DNA from: Clostridiaceae bacterium | GTDB taxonomy: Bacteria; Bacillota; Clostridia; Acetivibrionales; DUMC01 | DNA: 10,107 nucleotides | Direction: 5' to 3' | NCBI GenBank assembly: GCA_012512865.1 | Contig: JAAZDH010000137.1 | Coordinates: forward strand, 1 to 10,107 | In this document: positions 6,866 to 10,107 of the stretch, one piece after another | Position numbering within the stretch: the stretch's first letter is position 1 | How the letters are laid out: each line of letters starts with the position of its first letter | Notes under the pieces: generated by a model | Seen by the model: the letters and a program-made list of their open reading frames with translations, nothing else | What the model was told of the DNA's origin: nothing | The model's database searches: none | Translations under genes and position numbers: made by a program

Positions 6866-7034
6866 ACCCGTTTCATTGCAAATTCCACCCGTTTTCTTCG
6901 CTGTTTAAACCTGCCTTTATCACAATTTGGACCTGTTTCATCACATTTGAAGCCGTTTTATTGCAATTTGAACTTGTTTCATCTCAATTTGAACCTGTTT
7001 CATCTCAATTTGAACCTATTTTACCGCAATTTAG
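6866..7034. repeat. 21-bp tandem repeat array, about eight units, with T-tracts every half unit
   Basis: Units run from 6866, 6887, 6909, 6931, 6951, 6972, 6993 and 7014, mostly exactly 21 bp. The consensus is the half ACCTGTTTCAT followed by the half CTCAATTTGA. Units at 6972 and 6993 differ at a single base; outer units are more diverged, so the array looks expanded or homogenised at its 3' side. Runs of T start at 6871, 6892, 6904, 6916, 6926, 6936, 6946, 6956, 6967, 6977, 6988, 6998, 7009, 7019 and 7030, an average of 10.6 bp apart if the AAATT at 6880-6884 is counted as the second tract. There are no unique spacers, so it is not CRISPR. It occupies about half of the 365-nt gap between amrS and cdaA; the remainder (7035-7190) is AT-rich sequence, a promoter and the cdaA leader. 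Confidence 0.88.
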
Positions 7035-7097
7035 GCCCGTTATATTTTTTTAATGTTTTATATTATTTCAATTTCATTAAAATTAACTAAAATATAT

Positions 7098-7125
7098 TTC
7101 ACGAAATAAAAAAAAAGGTTATAAT
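7098..7125 (+). promoter_or_regulatory. Candidate sigma-A promoter for cdaA-cdaR-glmM
   Basis: TATAAT at 7120-7125 is a perfect -10 hexamer. TTCACG at 7098-7103 matches the -35 consensus at four of six positions with a 16-bp spacer, and the spacer contains nine A in a row (7108-7116). Transcription would begin near 7132, giving a leader of about 60 nt before the cdaA start. The phased repeat array ends about 64 bp upstream of the -35. Confidence 0.65.
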
Positions 7126-7173
7126 TCTAGTGATAAAGTATTCTAATGGTATAGTCATTACAGATACTGTTTT

Positions 7174-7193
7174 GAAGGTGTGAGGTTTGGTTG
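7174..7193 (+). promoter_or_regulatory. Ribosome site and TTG start of cdaA
   Basis: An in-frame TGA at 7173-7175 leaves TTG 7191 as the only plausible start codon before the conserved coding region. GAAGGTG (7174-7180) and GAGG (7182-7185) precede it, the first 10 nt away and the second 5 nt away. Confidence 0.75.
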
Positions 7194-8066
7194 GACTTTA
7201 TCTACAATATAAACTTAAAAGACCTGTTTGACAATTTTGCCGGTTACGTTGGCATTACGGGACCTTTATCCGTGATAAGGGCCATAGTTGATATAGGGCT
7301 TGTTGCATTTATCATTTACAGGATTATCGTGCTCGTAAGGGATACGAGAGCGTGGCAGCTTATAAAAGGTATTGTTTTCATACTCATTGCCGCAGAAGTC
7401 AGCAAGCAGCTCAAATTGAACACAATTGCTTATATTTTAAGCAATACAATATCGATCCTGGCCCTTGCAATGGTTGTGGTGTTCCAGCCGGAGTTAAGGA
7501 GGGTGCTGGAGCAGATAGGGAGGAGCCGGTTCAGGGATTTGCTGGGTTTCGAGGACGAAAGCGAAAAGGTGAAAACGACCGCAATGATAGAAGAAATAGT
7601 CAAGGCCTGCATGGACTTGTCCAAGACCTTTACCGGGGCTCTCATCGTTATAGAGGGGAAAACCAAGATTGGCGATATAATAAAAACCGGCGTGCAATTG
7701 GAAGCCAATGTAACATCCGAGCTTCTTGTTAATATTTTTACTCCCAATACGCCATTGCATGACGGGGCCGTGGTGATAAGGGATAACAGTATTAAGGCAG
7801 CGGCATGCTTTTTGCCGCTGACGGACAATCCGAACTTGAGCAAGGAACTTGGAAGCAGGCACAGGGCAGCCCTGGGAATAACAGAAGTTTCGGACGCCAT
7901 TGCAATCGTGGTATCGGAGGAATCGGGAAAAATATCCTATGCATTGAACGGGGGACTGACAAGGAACCTGACAACCGATACACTAAGGAAAGCTTTGAAT
8001 AAGAACCTCCTGGAAAAAAGCAGTGTTAATAAAAGACTAACTTTATGGAAGGTGAAAAACGGGTGA
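7191..8066 (+). CDS. cdaA: Diadenylate cyclase CdaA (c-di-AMP synthase)
   Basis: This membrane enzyme condenses two ATP into cyclic di-AMP, a second messenger for potassium and osmolyte balance and wall integrity. The 291-residue product has the family's normal length and layout. Three hydrophobic helices lie at about 29-50, 57-72 and 80-98. A DAC (DisA_N) domain covers about 105-270, with the two catalytic motifs DGA at 191-193 (TPLHDGAVVIRDN) and RHR at 223-225 (GSRHRAALGITE) both intact. The gene starts with TTG, the first possible start after an in-frame stop. It opens the well-known cdaA-cdaR-glmM operon, and its stop codon overlaps the cdaR start by four bases. A candidate promoter lies at 7098-7125. 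Identification is firm. Confidence 0.97.
   Translation: MDFIYNINLKDLFDNFAGYVGITGPLSVIRAIVDIGLVAFIIYRIIVLVRDTRAWQLIKGIVFILIAAEVSKQLKLNTIAYILSNTISILALAMVVVFQPELRRVLEQIGRSRFRDLLGFEDESEKVKTTAMIEEIVKACMDLSKTFTGALIVIEGKTKIGDIIKTGVQLEANVTSELLVNIFTPNTPLHDGAVVIRDNSIKAAACFLPLTDNPNLSKELGSRHRAALGITEVSDAIAIVVSEESGKISYALNGGLTRNLTTDTLRKALNKNLLEKSSVNKRLTLWKVKNG
8047..8054 (+). promoter_or_regulatory. Ribosome site that sets the cdaR start
   Basis: GGAAGGTG inside the end of cdaA lies 8 nt before GTG 8063. This favours GTG 8063, in the coupled overlap GTGA with the cdaA stop, over the in-frame ATG at 8045, which would include this ribosome site in its own coding sequence. Confidence 0.7.
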
Positions 8067-9430
8067 GTGACTGGATTAGGGACCGGGTGAGATACCTGTT
8101 TAAAATAATAAAGAAGGATCTTCCGATAAAACTGACCGCGGTGTTGCTTGCCATACTGCTTTGGTTTATCGTATTAAATATAAATAACCCGTACAAGGAA
8201 AAGAGTGCTTTTGTTGAACTGGATGTAAAAAATGAAAATGTTCTCCTGGAAAAGAACCTTTACCTGGTAAACAAGAATTACAGGAAAACGGTGGAGGTTA
8301 TTGTACGGGGAAGGCAGGATATCGTAGATAGTATTAATCCTGCCGATTTTTCCGCGGTGCTGGACTTTTCGAAGGTGAAATCCGTGAATGACAAATCCAT
8401 TGATATAGATGGCCCTTACTATGCAAAAAATGACAAGCAAATTACCGTCGTGGGGATGAACCCGAAAACTATAGCCCTGGAGCTGGAAAATATTGCAAAG
8501 GCGGATTATGTTGTCAACCTGGAGCTAAAGGGAACGCCGAAGGCATCTTACAAGGTTATAAGCGCAAAGACCGAGCCTGAGGTTGTGACCATACAGGACA
8601 GGGAATCTATAGTAAATACGATTAATGAAGTGAAAGCCCTGGTGGATGTAAGCAACATTGACAGGGATAGGAAAGTCATCAAGCAACCGTGCACCGTATA
8701 TAATGAAAGTGGGGAGGAAATAACCGCATTGAGCAACTATTTCACGGTTGATGTTTTCCTGGAGGTGGCAAAGGAGGTGCCCATCATACCGGATATACAG
8801 GGAGCACCGGCAGTGGACCACTTGTACGCGGGGTACGAGTTGAGTGCGGCGAAGGCATTGGTAACGGGGCACTTTGAAACCCTTGCAGGATTAAACGAAT
8901 TGAGAACTGCGCAAATACAGGTGGAAGGCATTAGCGAAACAACCACGTATAACGTTCCCATACTGGTACCCGAGGGAATGAAGTTGTTTGGCATGGAAAA
9001 TAATATTGCGGTTACCATTCGAATCGAAAAACTCCAGGAGAAAGAAATAGAAATTGACAAGGCGGATATTGCCATAAGAAACATGGATATTGATAACAAG
9101 TACATATATGAAATACTCACGCAGCAGGCCGTAGTTGTTTTAAAGGGCCCGAGGGCATACCTGGATGATATTGATGTGAGAGCCTTAAGACCATATATTG
9201 ATGTTGAGGGGTTACAAGAAGGTATTCACAAGCTTAAGCTGCAAGTAAACTCTTACCCGGAAGTCGAGATACTTCAGCTGCCCGACATCGAGGTGACAGT
9301 AACCAGCCTGCCGGTACCGGGGGACATAATTGATGGAAATACAGGGGAACAAGCACCCGGGGAAAGTGATACAAAAGATAACGAAGAAAATGAAGTAAAT
9401 GAAGAGAATGAAGTGAGCAAAGAGGATTAA
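8063..9430 (+). CDS. cdaR: CdaR, YbbR-domain regulator of CdaA
   Basis: The 455-residue product begins with a short cytoplasmic segment and one membrane helix (about 21-40, LPIKLTAVLLAILLWFIVLN). Four extracellular YbbR-type domains follow at about 48-144, 148-236, 238-324 and 328-415. CdaR binds CdaA and modulates its activity, and in studied Firmicutes also links it to GlmM. The last 40 residues are a Gly/Asp/Glu/Asn-rich tail with the repeated phrase EENEVNEENEV, probably disordered and outside the membrane. The GTG start overlaps the cdaA stop, so translation is probably coupled. Start uncertainty is six residues (ATG 8045). glmM begins 25 nt after its stop. Confidence 0.94.
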   Translation: MSDWIRDRVRYLFKIIKKDLPIKLTAVLLAILLWFIVLNINNPYKEKSAFVELDVKNENVLLEKNLYLVNKNYRKTVEVIVRGRQDIVDSINPADFSAVLDFSKVKSVNDKSIDIDGPYYAKNDKQITVVGMNPKTIALELENIAKADYVVNLELKGTPKASYKVISAKTEPEVVTIQDRESIVNTINEVKALVDVSNIDRDRKVIKQPCTVYNESGEEITALSNYFTVDVFLEVAKEVPIIPDIQGAPAVDHLYAGYELSAAKALVTGHFETLAGLNELRTAQIQVEGISETTTYNVPILVPEGMKLFGMENNIAVTIRIEKLQEKEIEIDKADIAIRNMDIDNKYIYEILTQQAVVVLKGPRAYLDDIDVRALRPYIDVEGLQEGIHKLKLQVNSYPEVEILQLPDIEVTVTSLPVPGDIIDGNTGEQAPGESDTKDNEENEVNEENEVSKED

Positions 9431-9455
9431 GAAAGCATGGAAAAGGGAGGTTAAT

Positions 9456-10107
9456 ATGGGAAAGCTTTTTGGTACAGATGGAGTCAGGGGTGTGGCGAAT
9501 GTTGATTTGACCGCGGAATTGGCGTACAGGCTAGGGCAGGCCGGGGCTTACGTGTTGACGGCGGAAACAAAACACGTTCCCAGGATACTGGTAGGCATGG
9601 ATACAAGGATATCCGGGCACATGTTAAAATCCGCGCTGGTAGCGGGTATCTGTTCAGTGGGGGCGGAGGCTGTTTGCCTTGGAGTGCTTCCAACGCCGGC
9701 TATAGCCTATCTTACAAGGTATTATGGCGCAGATGCAGGTGTGGTTATATCAGCTTCCCATAATCCCTTTGAGTTTAACGGGATAAAGTTTTTCAATAGT
9801 GAAGGTTATAAGCTAAATGACTCGATAGAAGAAAAGATCGAAAGTATAGTGCTGGAAGGAACCGGGGATTTGCCAAGACCTTCGGGAAAGGATATCGGGA
9901 AAGTCAGTGAAAAAGAAAGGGTGCTGGAGGATTACGCGGATTTCCTGGCAGGTACACTGGATGTGGATATCAAAGGATTGAAAATTGCCCTGGATTGTGC
10001 AAACGGCGCAGCCTGGAGGGCGGCTCCCGAGGTGATGCAAAGACTTGGGGCGGAAGTACATATTATAAATAATACTCCCAATGGAATAAATATAAATGAC
10101 GGGATCA
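9456..10107 (+). CDS. glmM: Phosphoglucosamine mutase GlmM, N-terminal part (3' truncated)
   Basis: GlmM converts glucosamine-6-phosphate to glucosamine-1-phosphate, feeding UDP-GlcNAc and peptidoglycan synthesis. The frame starts at ATG 9456, 5 nt after the ribosome site GGAGG (9446-9450), and is open to the window edge: 217 codons, roughly half of a normal GlmM of about 450 residues. The N-terminus MGKLFGTDGVRG and the active-site serine loop SASHNPFEFNGIKFF (Ser101, phosphorylated in the active enzyme) are typical. The metal-binding loop and the substrate-binding C-terminal domain fall outside the window. Its place after cdaA and cdaR is the conserved operon order; c-di-AMP cyclase and GlmM are known to interact physically in several Firmicutes. 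Confidence 0.97.
   Translation, partial: MGKLFGTDGVRGVANVDLTAELAYRLGQAGAYVLTAETKHVPRILVGMDTRISGHMLKSALVAGICSVGAEAVCLGVLPTPAIAYLTRYYGADAGVVISASHNPFEFNGIKFFNSEGYKLNDSIEEKIESIVLEGTGDLPRPSGKDIGKVSEKERVLEDYADFLAGTLDVDIKGLKIALDCANGAAWRAAPEVMQRLGAEVHIINNTPNGININDGI

Noticed and set aside
6866..7034. CRISPR array
   Set aside because: The units abut directly at 21 bp with no unique spacers, and no cas gene is present.
6800..7090. A 96-codon + strand reading frame with a seven-residue repeat (HLNLNLF)
   Set aside because: It is the 21-bp DNA array read in one frame. Because 21 is a multiple of three the frame stays open by construction. It overlaps the end of amrS and has no ribosome site.

Overview
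The window reads as a stretch of a Gram-positive, low-to-medium GC Clostridia-type chromosome. The evidence is an S-layer-homology (SLH) surface protein, a CpsD-type tyrosine kinase, the Firmicutes gene order cdaA-cdaR-glmM, strong purine-rich Shine-Dalgarno sites, and frequent use of AGG for arginine. I cannot name the species. Every supported gene lies on the + strand.

Layout: (a) 1-495, the C-terminal end of a bacterial tyrosine kinase of exopolysaccharide/capsule loci. (b) 496-612, a gap filled with 10-bp T-tract repeats. (c) 613-3273, a secreted SLH surface protein, closed by an intrinsic terminator at 3296-3332. (d) 3359-4477, a membrane-anchored protein of unknown function with a very long acidic, low-complexity linker. 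(e) 4478-4567, an 11-bp A-tract repeat and a possible start-site hairpin. (f) 4568-6825, a two-gene AmmeMemoRadiSam unit: a LigB/Memo-like domain fused to an AMMECR1 domain, then its radical SAM partner. (g) 6826-7190, a 365-nt gap with a 21-bp tandem repeat array and a candidate promoter. (h) 7191 to the end, the c-di-AMP/peptidoglycan operon: diadenylate cyclase cdaA, its regulator cdaR, and the start of phosphoglucosamine mutase glmM.

The cell envelope is the common theme: polysaccharide-export control, an S-layer-type protein, an anchored protein that probably reaches through the wall, and c-di-AMP synthesis coupled to the first committed amino-sugar step of peptidoglycan. The AmmeMemoRadiSam pair is a separate, conserved module whose chemistry I cannot state.

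The most unusual signal is not a gene. Three of the intergenic gaps (500-594, 4481-4542, 6866-7034) each hold short tandem repeats of unrelated sequence but similar period (about 10, 11 and 21 = 2 x 10.5 bp). Runs of T or A therefore recur roughly once per turn of the DNA helix, which suggests phased, possibly curved DNA upstream of the SLH gene, the amr unit and the c-di-AMP operon.
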